Shown in pieces: positions 1 to 16,599 of a stretch of 64,000 bases of DNA (within the stretch, counting starts at the first letter, position 1; each line of letters begins with the position of its first letter). Both the position numbers and the translations under genes were made by a program. The DNA lies in the NCBI RefSeq assembly GCF_029931775.1, contig NC_079312.1:9493821-9557820 (forward strand), in the 5' to 3' direction. This DNA comes from Euleptes europaea (Eukaryota > Chordata > Lepidosauria > Squamata > Sphaerodactylidae). The notes under the pieces are model-generated. The model was given only the letters and a program-made list of their open reading frames with translations. It made no database searches and was not told where the DNA came from.

Positions 1-370
1 TCAGCCTGGCTGTTTTCAAGAGCATCTAAGAACCCACACAATGAGAAACCATGTAACTGCTTAGCCTGTGAAAATAGCTTTTCTCTTAATTCACTCCTCA
101 AAGACAACCACAGACCATAGAAAGGGTTGAAACCATGTACATTCTGGCAAAGATCTTGCATATGCAAAGAAACCTTACCTCATCTGGGAAGGAAAGTCTA
201 AATGCTCTTACTAGGAAACAACTCAAATAGATCTTACAGTGAAGAAAGCAAAGATGGGCTCTGAGGGTGGAAGGAGATTCAAGAGCAACTCATATCTCCT
301 TTACCATCAAGGAGTCCACACAGAGAAGGAACCTCATAAATGCTCAGTGTGTAGCAAGGGTTAGAGGCAG
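1..370 (+). pseudogene. Decayed C-terminal tail of a C2H2 zinc-finger gene lying to the left
   Basis: Finger-like words are still visible on the plus strand: a helix end followed by a HLRTH-like stretch at about 17-40, a linker-like stretch at 40-52, and another histidine/linker stretch at about 305-345. No reading frame is kept. The same decayed text recurs at about 33600-33840, downstream of gene B, so it is the ancestral 3' tail of the gene unit rather than a separate gene. The parent finger exon would lie left of base 1. Confidence 0.65.
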
Positions 371-1212
371 AGCTCTGACCTTCCTTTTTCTCAGATAATC
401 CACACAAGGGTTAAACATTCCTATTTTTGGTTCTCATCAGGTTTTTCTTCCAGCATCCAGGTGTTGGAGGCTCAGAAAGTAGTTATGCGAAGAAGGGCTT
501 TTTTAGTGTTTACCCTCCTTCGTGAAACTCTTTACTTCAGGAAATCTACCAGCTAACTCTTTCTGACATCTGCAGAACTGGCAAACCAATTTCTATTTTC
601 CAAGTCTTGTAAAGAAATAGAGGGTAGCAGACATCTATTGCCTTTCTGCTAGTGATGTAAACATCACTGATGTGAGCAGTCAGAATCCTTAATTTGCAAA
701 TGTTTTTATCTTCCAAAGAGTTCTAGTGAGGCACCCCCAACCCCAATTCCTTCCCACTCCAGCCTACTGCGAGCTTTTTTGTGGATCTCACCACTTTGGA
801 TCCCAAAGAGTTCTGGCAGTTGGATTAATTTAGGTCAAAACATAAAGGTTTTGTCCTTCAACCCAGCTATTCAAAGGGGTCAGACCCTTCCCCCAACAAC
901 ATCCAGTTTTGTGGAAATGGGCAGGTAGGTATACTTGGAGTTGGCGTGTTACCCTTGTGGGACCCAAATTTCCCAACCCAGTTGTCCTTCCCATCCAACT
1001 CCAGATTCTCCTAAAGAGAAATAGGAGGGAGAAGTAAGCTTCCTTCTCTAAACCCACCCCCCTCTGGGCTCCATGACCTGGGAATGTCCTGGAGTAAGCC
1101 CAGGGCCAGGCCTCACAGCCCACCCACCTCCGCAAGGATTCCTCCCTTGAGATTTTGCTTTCATTAAGCAGACTGAGAAAATTCTCTTTTCATTTCCCTA
1201 TTTTAGTTTGAA

Positions 1213-1497
1213 GAGCCCCATGGTGCAGAGTGGTAAGTTGCAGAACTGCAGTCCAAGTTCTGCTCACATTGGAAGTTGGTTTCAGGTAGCTGGCTCAAGG
1301 TTGACTCAGCCTTCCATCCTTCCGAGGTCGGTAAAATGAGGACCCATTTTGCTGGGGGTAAAGGGAAGATGACTGGGGAAGGCACTGGCAAACCACCCCA
1401 TAAACAAAGTCTGCCTAGAAAACGTCGGGATGTGATGTCACCCCATGAGTCAGGAATGACCTGGTGCTTGCACAGGGGACCTTTACCTTTATTTTAG
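1213..1497 (+). repeat. Sauria-type tRNA-derived SINE
   Basis: The head is tRNA-like (GTGCAGAGTGGTAAG). The body carries GACTCAGCCTTCCATCCTTC, a GTCGGTAAAATGAG motif and a CAGGAATGACCTGGTGCTTG motif, ending in CTTTACCTTT. This matches my memory of Sauria SINEs, whose tail is an ACCTTT-like repeat. Related copies are at 6820-6985 and 42225-42450. Confidence 0.75.
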
Positions 1498-2400
1498 CTT
1501 GGAAAGGTATCTGTGTTTGGATTGCTAACAGGACTTCAGGGATGGTGGTGGGGAATCTTACCCCTTTTCCAGAGGCTTAGTGTGTGGAAATGGGCCACTG
1601 AGGAGGTAAATAACATCCCATAAAGCCTCTGTTAAAGAGACAACACAATTTTTTCCTCCAGGCAGGTGGTAACCCTTAACTGTGTGTTTTTTTAATTAGA
1701 GAAAGCAAAGCTCAGCTAAGAAAGTGTCATAGCTCATAAAAACATATTTGTATTTGTATTAGCTAATTCAGACTTTGTGTTTTCTGTGGTTTGTGGGGCT
1801 TTTTAAATTAGTTGTGCTTCATTACATGTTTCAGTGTGGCATGTCTTTTTAAAATTGTGTATAAAGCCATAAGACAGAAATCCTCTTGCAGACACTTGAG
1901 ATGGGCACTTCGTGGCACGACTGATCCACATGAAATAACCCAACCCCCTTTGCCAACATTCATTATATGGGTCAGTTAAGATAGTTGCAATTTGGGGGGT
2001 GGGCTTCTTGGAAGAAATCTGTTTGATAAGTGCAGAAATTTCAGGACTTCCTTATTTATTTTATTAAAACATATCCCACTTTATCTTATGGTTCAAGGTG
2101 GCATATAATAATAGTTTTTTTTTAATTCAGTTAAAAAAATATAGCAATCCCTACATCTTTTCCCCCTCACCCCCTTCAAAAATGCCTGCCATTCAGACCG
2201 CCTCAAAAGCCCTGGCAAACAAGCAGGCCTTGAGGTGCCTCCTAAAGATCTCCAAGGAAGGCCCCCCTCACTTCTTCAGGGAGCCCAGTCCACAGAGCTG
2301 GAAAAGGCCCTGGTAAATGGTACATCTTAGATTGGTTCTGTGCCATAATATTGGCTTTTGAGTTCTTCTTTTGTATAGGAGAGCTGTAGAAATCTCCCTT

Positions 2401-2818
2401 AGAATAGAATCATAGAGTTGGAAGGGACCACCAGGGTCATCAAGTCCAACCCCCTGCACAATGCAGGAAATTCACAACTACCTCCCCGCTCCACACTCCT
2501 AGTGACCAGAAGATGGCCAAGATGCCCTCCCTCTCATCATCTGCCTAGGGTCACAGAATCAGCATTGCTGACAGATGGCCATCTAACCTCTTCTTAAAAA
2601 CCTCCAGGGAAGGAGAGCTTACCACCTCCCGAGGAAGCCTGTTCCACTGAGGAACTGCTCTAACTGTTAGAAAATTCTTCCTAATGTCTACACAGAAACT
2701 CTTTTGATTTAATTTCAACCCGTTGGTTCTGGTCCGACCTTCTTGGGCAACAGAAAACAACTCGGCACCCTTTTGTGGGAGATAAAAGTCCACTAAAGAG
2801 ACAAGCAGCATCAGTCCC
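2401..2818 (-). mobile_element. CR1 LINE, 5'-truncated 3' end
   Basis: On the minus strand this encodes the C-terminal end of the CR1 reverse-transcriptase polyprotein (…RAVPQWNRLPREV, then LEVFKKRLDGHL) followed by the CR1 3' UTR. The plus-strand start reads ATCATAGAGTTGGAAGGGAC, the reverse complement of the CR1 terminus. It sits inside duplication copy 1; the aligned point in copy 2 (about 36210) lacks it. Confidence 0.85.
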
Positions 2819-4386
2819 TAGGTTCAAGCACCTGGATGTGGGTTCCTTCTCAGTCCATGTTTCAGGCAGGATTTTGGAGCTGTAACTGCTTCAGCGACCA
2901 TGAGAGAAGACCTATTCTGGGAACACCAGAGAGGGTGGAGAATGTCCCTTTTGACTCTCCATCGATACTGTAGACTATGGTATCCTTCTCTACCAAGTAG
3001 CTAAGATGGTAATTGGAGTCATCATCCTCTGGTATTTCCAGTCCTATCTTGTTGATCAGTCCCAGAAGTGGGGCTAGGGGACCTCTGCTCCACAGAGTCC
3101 CAGAGGGCTCTTTCTTCTCCATGCTTTGGATTCTGGAATGTTCTGGAAGTCTCAGAGATGTCTGTGCTGGAGACTTTGATTGGGCCTCAGATGTGAGGCT
3201 CCTCGAGGAATTGGACGGGATCTCTTTTCCAGTGTTGTGTCCTTCAAACAGGAGCCAGAAGAATTACCGAGCAACACTGAGCGGAATCACACTTTCTAAG
3301 ACCATTGCAGTAAACTTCCCTTTGGACTGCACTGTTAAAGAAGGCTGACAGAGATTTGGGATGGGAAAACATTCCAGTAATTTCTTTTCCCATTTCTAAA
3401 AATCTCTTGTTTCAAAAAATTAATACAATATTAGGTCAGTTTGGCAATTTCCAAATAGTAATGACTGTGATTCAGGTAAAGTGTTGGCTGTTTTCCCAAC
3501 CCCACTGAATAACCACAACCAGCCCTTTCACTCCCAGGATTAGAGAGCTGGTTTTCCTGGGCACCCATTAAACTGGGGTCATTGTTCCACATCATCATTA
3601 AAACAAGAGTTGTAACTACACAGGCCAGTAAAGGGTTAAAAAGAAAGAGTGGGATTTTCTCGACAGAATGCAAAGGGGGTAAGTCCTTTAAGCTGGAGCT
3701 CAGACTCTGTCATGGAGAAGGAAACTGTCTGATTCTTCAGCCTTGGACATTACAGGTGGACATTGCCTTCCAAGTCCCCAATATTGAGCTTTGAAAGTGT
3801 TAAAAAAATGCAAACCACAGAAGAAAAAATGGTGCATTTTATGAGATGCAGCCACTCTTTTGGGCTTCCTCTGAGATAAGACAGCCATAGCAGGAGACAG
3901 GAGGGTGGATGGCTCACGGCCCGTGGATGGCATTCCATGATGGGGAGAGGTCTTCCCTCAGTAGCAGAGCCCTGTTTGGCAGGCAGGGGACCGTGGTTCT
4001 GTCCTTCCCTAAACCAACCAATACGACTTCATTGGGAAAGACTCAATGGAGCTGCTGGTGGTTGGACTACACAGGAATTGACTAAGCTCAAGGCTAGACT
4101 ACTGTATTGCAGTCCCCTGCCTTTGAAGACAACTTGGCAAGTCAAGCTGGAAGAGAAAGGCCCAACCCATTTACTCTCAGGAGCCTGGCAAGAGGTGAAT
4201 ATTACACCTTTCTTGCATCAACCCCATTGGGTAGTGCTTCGTTTCCAGGCTCAGTTAAAGGTGTAGGTTAGTAGAACTGATTTCCCAAAGCAAAGCACAC
4301 TCAAGGCTTGATTAAAAAAATACATGTATAAAATCCTACTGATGTACCTTGATGTATAATAAAAAAGGATATTGTAGAGTTTGAAA

Positions 4387-4624
4387 AGGAGCCAGCATGG
4401 TATAGTGGTTAAGGTGTCAGACTAGGATCTGGGAAACCCCAGTTTGAATCCCCACTCTGCTATGGAAACTTGGTGGGTGACTTTGGGCCAGTCACAGTTC
4501 TGTCAGAACTCTCTAGGCCCCTGCAGAGGCAGACAATGGCAAACCACCCCAAATGCCCCCTGTCTTGAATACCCCACCAAGAGTCTCCAAAGGTCAGCTG
4601 TGACTTGACGGCATTTTCCACCGC
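4387..4624 (+). repeat. tRNA-derived SINE with LINE-like tail
   Basis: Starts with AGCCAGCATGGTATAGTGGT (an A-box-like region), then a B-box-like GTTTGAATCCCC. It ends with GTCAGCTGTGACTTGACGGC, a tail resembling the 3' ends of BovB/RTE-mobilised SINEs. Confidence 0.7.
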
Positions 4625-5090
4625 CAGAGTTTGAAAAAGTGCAGAAAAAAGAAACCAAAATTATCCAAGGGCTAGAGCAGCTGCCCAACGAAGGTCAGTT
4701 AAAACGCTGAGGACCATTCAGCTTAGAGAAAAAGTGAGTAAGAAGAGACAAGAGAGAGGTCTATAAAATTATGCATGGTGTGGAGAGAGTGGAGGCTTTT
4801 CTCCCTCTCCCATTACACTGTGGAACTCATTGCCCCAGGTTGTGGGGATGGCTGCCAATTTGAAGGCCTTTAAAAGGGGAGAGGACAAATCCATGGAGGA
4901 TGGAGCTGTCAGCAGCTACTAATCATGATGGATATCTATTCCCTCCAGTACCAGAGACCGTATGTATGCCTCTCTGTATCAGTTGCTGGGAAGCACAAAA
5001 AAAACGATGCTCTTGCAGTCACCCTGTTTAGATGTCTGGTTGTCCACTGTGAAACAGAATGCTGGACTAGATGGGCCCCTATATCCTTAA
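4625..5090 (+). mobile_element. CR1-like LINE 3' end fragment
   Basis: A diverged CR1 C-terminal region and 3' UTR: a stretch resembling EFEKVQKK at the start, a GTGGAACTCATTGCC motif at about 4820, and the ending CTGGACTAGATGGGCC near 5065. The reading frame is degraded. Confidence 0.65.
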
Positions 5091-5399
5091 GCTCTATATC
5101 CTTGAGCACTCTGGTCCTGATCCACTGACCCAGGAGGGAATTATTTCTATACATGAATATGTAACTCAGCACAGCCTTGGCTACAAAGATCCCTCTCCCA
5201 AGTTATTTTTTCCCAACTGGAGTGTTGGAGGGGGAATTCAAGCCCACAAATGGCAGCATCCATGTGGCTTGGCAAGCAATTGTGAAATTGGTCCAAAAAG
5301 ACAAAATTCAAGGTATAGTTTTCAAGGTAACAAACAATTCTCATAAACCCAACAACTTTACAATCACAGGTCAACCTGAATCATAATGGCTATGAAAAT

Positions 5400-5692
5400 A
5401 TGATTTTGGTAAAGCTTTTGACAGGGTGCCCCATGATATTCTGATGGGTAAACTGGAAGACTGTGGACTGGACTCTAGGATAGTTAGGTGGATAGGGAAC
5501 TGGTTAGAGAGACACCCTCAAAGAGGAGCTGTCAATGGCATTTCATCTGAATGGAGGGAGGTGACCAGTGGGGTGCCCACAGGGCTCGGTTCTGGGCTCA
5601 ATACTTTTCAATATTTTTAGAAATGATCTGGATGCGGGGGTGAAGGGACTAGTCATTAAATTTGCAGATGACACCAAATTAGGTTCATTTTC
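5400..5692 (+). mobile_element. CR1 reverse-transcriptase fragment
   Basis: Translates in pieces to …FGKAFDRVPHDILMGKLEDCGL, then RWIGNWLE, GVPTG.SVLGS.LFNIF and KFADDTKLG. These are core motifs of the CR1 reverse transcriptase, including the FADD active-site block. A frame change lies between the two halves (about 5570-5620). The following 5700-5860 is a different repeat also seen, reversed, at about 50150-50290. Confidence 0.8.
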
Positions 5693-6039
5693 TTGTCCAT
5701 ATCACAGTCAAGTGGGGGGGGGGCACAGAAGGTGCACAATTTGGAGAGGAGGTCATGTGGATGCTCCAAAAACCCATCTTTGTGGAAGGACCCTAAAAGC
5801 GACTAGATTCGAGTCCAGTAACCCTGTAGAGAACAACCCGAAATGTGGGATCTAGCTGTTCTATTGAAGACCAACACTGAAACAGCCTCAGAGCAGTTTG
5901 TCCCATGGAAACTCACCCTTTCTGCAGCTGATTTGTGAAAAGCAATCCTGCCGTGCCCTCCACTGGCAGATGATATGTTTGTTCTGACAACTTTTTAAAT
6001 TTTGCCATTTTACAACATCCATCCCCTGCTTTTCTCTAC

Positions 6040-6725
6040 CTTTAGGGAGTCTCAGAGCAGCTTACAATCGCCTTCCCTTCCCCACAGCAAACACCTTGTG
6101 AAGTAGGTAGGGCTGAGAGAATTCGGAGAGAACCGTGACTGGTCCAAGGTCAACCAGCAGGCTTCATGTGGAAGTGTGGGGAATCAAACCCGGTTCTCCA
6201 GATTAGACACAGTGGGTAGCCGTGTTAGTCTGTTTGCAGTAGTCAAAAAGGGCAAGAGTCCAGTAGCACCTTAAAGACTAACAAGAATATTTTCTGGCAG
6301 GGGGTGAGCTTTCGTGAGCCACAGCTCGCTTCTTCAGATACAGCTAGAATGTGAATCCATCCATCTGTCTTTAAGTAGAGGAGAGTGAATTCAGACAAGC
6401 ATTAGTATGTAAATATTAGTCAAAAAGGGCAAGAGTCCAGTAGCACCTTAAAGACTAACAAAAATATTTTCTGGTAGGGTAGGAGCTTTCGTGAGCCACA
6501 GCTCACTTCTTCAGATACAGCTAGAATGTGAATCCATCGGTCTTTAAGTAGAAGAACAGTATGCAAATGTGAATAGCAGGCTTGATGGGATGAGGTGTGA
6601 TATGCAGAAGAGTCTGTGATGTCCAGGGGAGAGACGGGTGGGGAGAAATCAGCATTGGTCATGGGCCATGAATGCAGATTAGAGTGTGCCCTTCTTAACC
6701 ACTATGCCACGCTGCCATATACTTG
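6040..6725 (-). repeat. tRNA-derived SINE (AGCCAGCGTGG family), split by an insertion
   Basis: The SINE body at 6040-6207 (GCTTACAATCGCCTTCCCTT) and its tRNA-like head at 6675-6725 (CTTCTTAACCACTATGCCAC) are separated by 467 bp. The family recurs at 18280-18480, 29430-30040, 33866-34165, 38757-39058, 41872-42155 and 52538-52830. Confidence 0.75.
6208..6674. mobile_element. Unclassified retroposon nested in the SINE, internally duplicated
   Basis: Flanked by a 9-bp direct repeat CAGATTAGA (6199-6207 and 6675-6683). It begins GTGGGTAGCCGTGTTAGTCT and contains two tandem copies, 177 bp apart, of the block starting CAAAAAGGGCAAGAGTCC (6244 and 6421). The same family occurs at 15764-15936 as a hairpin. 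I recognise the dispersed motif (…CCTTAAAGACTAACA…CTTTCGTGAGC) as common in reptile genomes but cannot name the class with confidence. Confidence 0.6.
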
Positions 6726-6815
6726 GACTTTTAAAAGGCTTTTGACACGGTGCCTCACCAAAGACACCTGAGTCCACTTAGCAGTCATGGGATGAATTAG
6801 AAGTTGGTTAAATGA
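6716..6815 (+). mobile_element. Short CR1-like reverse-transcriptase scrap
   Basis: Reads as YLDF.KAFDTVPH with a stop inside, the usual CR1 block A motif. It is followed at once by a Sauria-type SINE. Confidence 0.55.
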
Positions 6816-6819
6816 CAGG

Positions 6820-6985
6820 CTAGGAGTCCCGTGGTGCAGAGTGGTATGCCGCAGCACTGGAGTCCTCTGCTCATGTGCAGAGTTCGATCCTGACAGCTGG
6901 CTCAAGGATGACTCAGCCTTCCATCTCTCCGAGTGTGGGTAAAATGAGTCCCCAGCTTGCAGGAGGTAAAATGTGCCCATGGCTT
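6820..6985 (+). repeat. Sauria-type SINE, 3'-truncated
   Basis: Starts GTCCCGTGGTGCAGAGTGGT and contains GACTCAGCCTTCCATCTCTC and GGGTAAAATGAGTCCCCAGC, as in the copy at 1213-1497. The family tail is missing. Confidence 0.65.
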
Positions 6986-7074
6986 GCTGTAGTTTGCCTT
7001 AATTTTTCCATACCCTTCCCCTCACTCGACAGTACCATTTTCTGCGATGGCTTAGCAGGATGCGATACCCCGCG

Positions 7075-7338
7075 AGCGCAACCCTGGGCCGAATTACTCC
7101 AGAGCAACCCCGCTGAGCTGCACAGGCTGCCGCTGAAACGCATTCGTCTGCAGCACTGAAGGGGTTAAACGGCAGAGCTGTCTGCTAGAGAGGCTGAACA
7201 AAGAATGGGGGGGGGGAGAGGAAAGGAGCTTTTCCGGGGAGGAGGGGGGCTTTGCACCAGAAAAGGGAGGGGGGGTTAGATGTGCAGCAGCAGCAAGGGA
7301 AAGCCTTGCAGCCGGATCCTGGGAAGGTCTACCCACAA
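7075..7338 (+). promoter_or_regulatory. Promoter region and noncoding exon 1 of gene A
   Basis: A GC-richer block homologous to 20505-20782 upstream of gene B and, reversed, to 48430-48600. Shared landmarks are GAGCGCAACCCTG, ACTCCAGAGCA, ATTCGTCTGCAGCA, a GGGTTAAACGG motif and the end AGCCGGATCCTGG. Both A and B copies end in a strong donor, GTAAGT (here 7339). No in-frame start is conserved, so it is most likely a 5' UTR exon with its core promoter. The start site cannot be fixed from sequence. Confidence 0.65.
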
Positions 7339-7799
7339 GTAAGTCCTTGGGGCGGTATTGCTGGTTTTAAATCGTTTCAAAATGCAATCCGTCTGCTACT
7401 AAAAAAATCCACCCCTACAGAAAAATGCTGGAGCCATGTAACTCCTGGGCTTCCAAACGGTGTAATGCACTTTTATTGTGAAACAGCTGAACAATCTGAT
7501 TGATTTTTATATTTTTACAATTACATATTTAGATATATTTTAGTTTACTTGGTTAATATTCATGCTTGTTATATGGTATCGTATTCGGCTAAGTTTATTT
7601 TTCTGTTGATTCTGCTGTATTGTTTTTGTATCTCAAACGGTTTTTACCCCTCCCTTCTTTCCCCTTCTGTATCCCCTTAATTATAAAAATAAACCTTTTT
7701 AAAAAAAATGGTGGAGCCAGATATTGCCCTGCTCTTCTCATCTGCTCTTCCTAGGCAAAGTGACACAGAGAACAGCAGCAGCAGCAGCACCAACTCTGG

Positions 7800-7990
7800 G
7801 TCTTCTTGCATAACTCACTTGCTCTAGACCCCTTGCAGTCCGGTTCCAGACCAGGCATCGGGAGGGAGACGGCTCCGCTGGCTTTAGATGCCGATCTCTG
7901 TCTAAATGTAGACAAAGATCAGGCCTCCTCGCGGCTCCTACTAGATTCATCTGCTGCCTTTGACATAGTGGACCACTGTGCCGTCTTGTT
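7800..7990 (+). mobile_element. L2-like LINE reverse-transcriptase fragment
   Basis: Reads …LDPLQSGSRPGIGRETA…, then LLLDSSAAFDIVDH, the classic L2 reverse-transcriptase blocks (QSGFRPGHGTETA and DLSAAFDTVDH in intact members). It lies in intron 1 of gene A. The AT-rich 7500-7715 before it ends in an A-run and may be the tail of another retroposon. Confidence 0.7.
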
Positions 7991-8024
7991 CAGGTACCCG
8001 CAGCCAGAAGTAGGCATTAGGGTT

Positions 8025-8295
8025 GTGCATTGTGTGTGTGTGTGTGTTTAGTGCTGTCGAGTCACTTCCGACTCATGGCAACCGTATGAATTGATGTCCT
8101 CCAAAATGACCTATTGAGCCTTGCTCAGCTCTGGCAGACTGAGGGCGGTGGTTTCCTTTATAAAGTCCACCCACCTCATGTTGAGTCTTCCTCTTTTCCA
8201 GCTACCTTCAACTTTTCCTAGCGTTATTGTCTTTTCCAGTGATTCGTGTCTTCTCATAATGTGACCAAAATATGATAGCCTCAGTTCAGTCCATG
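8025..8295 (-). mobile_element. BovB/RTE-like LINE 3' end
   Basis: The minus strand encodes SYFGHIMRRHESLEKTITLG and then a KRGR..MRWVDFIKE stretch, the C-terminal end typical of RTE/BovB reverse transcriptases. It ends in a (CA)n tail, seen here as the TG run at 8030-8050. Related copies are at 15535-16080, 21697-21871 and 62283-62395. Confidence 0.7.
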
Positions 8296-8855
8296 CCCCC
8301 TCCCAAAACACCCCCCAGGATCCCTGGCCAATCTGGCCTGGAGGAAAATTGCTTCCTGACCCCAAAGTGATGATCAGCATTACCCTGGGCATGTAAGAAA
8401 GGTCCTCGAGAGCCAAACACTGACACAACCCTTCCTGCCTTCCCTCTCATGATCTGCCCACTCTCCTGGCTTTCCGCAAACTATGCAAAACTGAATTATT
8501 CAAGAGGACTTTTCTACGTAGGCAATAGGGTAGCACTGTACAAAATGATTGACAAAGTTACTTGGATAAATGATTGGGGACTGTGGTCTGTACTACTGTG
8601 TATAGTTTGCTGTGGGATGGCTCCCATTGTGTAATCGTACATCATTTAATGTGTCATGTTATCACTACAACAAGGACGCTCCTTCTGATCCACTCAGACA
8701 ATCCTTAGGTGACTCTTGACCAGGGTTGGGGATGTCGCTCTGCTCTCTTTTGGTTTCTCTCAGCCTTTTTGATATCTTTTCCTCTTCCTCTTTATAGCCA
8801 CATCAAAAAGGGTATCTTTCCACAGTCAGAGGCTACCCAAGAGAAGGGAAAGGAA

Positions 8856-14835
<5,980 letters not shown>

Positions 14836-14995
14836 AACTATAAAAACTCTTGGAAAGAGTTTGCATCTGCTCAGAAACTGTACTGTAACCATAGGAACCA
14901 TACAAAGTTCAAACCAGGGAGAAATTATATAAATACTCAGATTGTGGAAGGAGTTTTAGCCATGAACAACACTTCAGATAGATCTCACTGGAAAG
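14836..14995 (+). pseudogene. Decayed finger remnants downstream of the gene A stop
   Basis: Past the stop the sequence still shows finger words out of frame: a GEKLYKYSDCGRSFSHEQH-like stretch at about 14920-14985. The ancestral array was therefore longer at its C-terminal end. Confidence 0.6.
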
Positions 14996-15156
14996 GCAGT
15001 AAGGATTTGTTCTGAGGGTGGCAGTATGGCACAATTTGCATTAGATCACAAATTTTCTTGGTGATCCTGCATGTTTTCATGTAGTTGTGAGCTTGTATCA
15101 GGTTTGTCAGGTGATTAGTCTGATTGCATAAGGTTTTACTTTTCTCTTGAACGGTT

Positions 15157-15162
15157 AATAAA
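15157..15162 (+). terminator. Candidate polyadenylation signal of gene A
   Basis: AATAAA 322 bp past the stop codon, followed by mixed T-rich sequence. It is the first AATAAA on this strand after the coding end. No transcript evidence. Confidence 0.4.
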
Positions 15163-15534
15163 AGTAGTTGCTGAAATGTTAAATTTATTGCCTACCAACT
15201 AAGAGTTATGTTTGGCCTTCTAATCTTGCTTAAAAAGATAACGAGCATGAATCAGATGTATTTTTAGACACACCTGTTCAGTTATCTCACTAATAGTTAA
15301 GAACCAAACATTTATTTAGATGATCACATGTTTAAGTTAGAAAGGTTTAGCATAAGAGCGCTGTTTTTCCTGTATAAACATATTGATGTGATAAACAAGT
15401 GAGGTTTCCCTGGATAGCTTTCTGTTTCTATGAGTCCACTAGCACCTTAGAGACCAACAAGATTTTGTGTGTGTGTACAATTTGAAGAGTCAAAGCTCCT
15501 TTTGTCAGATAGATAATAATTATATACAAATTCC

Positions 15535-16080
15535 TGTGTGTGTGGGTGTGTTAAGTGCTGTCAAGTCGCTTCTGACTCATGGCCACCCTATGATTCAAAG
15601 TCCTCCAAAATGCCCTATCTGACAGCCTTGCTCAGATCTTGCAGATTGAGGGCTCTGGCTTCCTTTATTGAGTCAATCCATCTCTTGTTGGGTCTTCCTC
15701 TTTTCCTGCTGCCCTCAACTTTTCCTAGCATGATTGTCTTTTCCAGTGACTCTTGTCTTCTCACAGTGGGTAGCCGTGTTAGTCTGTCTGCAGTAGTAGA
15801 AAAGAGCAAGAGTCCAGTAGCATCTTAAAGACTAACAAAAATAGTTTCTGGCAGGGTATGAGCTTACGAAAGCTCATACCCTGCCAGAATTTTTGTTGTT
15901 GTTGTTGTTAGTCTTTAAGGTGCTACTGGACTCTTGCTCTTGTCTTCTCATAATGTGACCAAAATACGATAGCCTCAGTTTAATCATTTTAGCTTCTAGG
16001 ATCAGTTCATGCTTGATTTGATCTATAACCCACTGATTTGGTTTTTCTGGCAGTCCACGGTTTCAGTAACACTTTCCTCC
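15535..16080 (-). mobile_element. BovB/RTE-like LINE 3' part, interrupted
   Basis: The minus strand encodes RQESLEKTIMLGKVEGSRKR, then GRPNKRWIDSIKEARALN and on to a (CA)n tail at 15535. It continues to about 16080 after the hairpin insertion at 15764-15936. The upstream part (CAGTCCACGGTTTCAGTAAC) belongs to the same family. Confidence 0.7.
15764..15936. mobile_element. Hairpin-forming retroposon insertion
   Basis: Flanked by a 14-bp perfect target duplication CTCTTGTCTTCTCA (15750-15763 and 15937-15950). Its right half is the inverted copy of its left half: the arm at about 15799-15867 (AGAGCAAGAGTCCAGTAGCA…GGGTATGAGCTT) pairs with 15870-15936. It belongs to the family at 6208-6674. Confidence 0.85.
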
Positions 16081-16524
16081 AACACCACATTTAAAAGGAA
16101 TCTATTTTCTTCCTATCAGATTCCTAACAAATTCTTAACAACGGTTTAAGATGGTAATATTAAATCTGGTTTTCTTTAAGCTTTCCATATTCTAATACAG
16201 TTGAGAAATGGCCAGAAATTTGATTTGATTGGCACTTGCTTTTGCAGCACCTGTAGGGTTAATTTTCAACTGTATTTTCTAACTTTTTGCCTAATTTAAA
16301 AAATTATTTCTTTTTAATTACAAGATCACTAACTCTCTGAAAGTTTCTGCATGTTTTGCTGGTGAGAGCTCACTCTTAATTTGTTTGTACTATCCGATGT
16401 AAGACCTGTATACATCCTTAACTTATAGATCCTGGAGATATTTGGGGCTCAGTAGTGTGAAAACAATTCTTAAACAACTAATTTGTCCTGATTCTCTAAG
16501 AGAGAATATGAGAACTTGTTACAG

Positions 16525-16595
16525 AAGTAATTTCAAGACCAGCTCATCTTTTCTTAAGCATGAAAGAATCCACACAGGGGAGAATTTAGAAGCTT
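16525..16595 (+). pseudogene. Isolated zinc-finger half, 1.7 kb downstream of gene A
   Basis: Reads NFKTSSSFLKHERIHTGEN in one short frame, the helix, histidines and linker of a C2H2 finger. Homologous scraps lie at 56590-56660 (gene C side) and 42785-42855 (pseudogene D side), all on the sense strand of their gene. Confidence 0.65.
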
Positions 16596-16599
16596 GACT

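Larger units (their letters stand above)
1..4270 (+). repeat. Segmental duplication, copy 1 (3' flank of the zinc-finger unit)
   Basis: Blocks in the same order and orientation recur at about 33590-38350: finger tail (1-370), the block at 720-900 (35440-35600), 1740-1960 (35630-35850), 2040-2230 (36000-36210), 2815-3120 (36205-36520), 3380-3500 (37610-37720) and 3530-3570 (38285-38330). The copies differ by insertions: a CR1 piece at 2401-2818 here, and about 1.1 kb at 34320-35440 in the other. No host gene is seen in this stretch beyond the finger tail. Confidence 0.7.

Noticed and set aside
8709-8855. Earlier ATG for gene A (adds 49 residues)
   Set aside because: The added residues come from a pyrimidine-rich tract ending in an acceptor; gene B shares only the ATG at the MEEQDPEG start.
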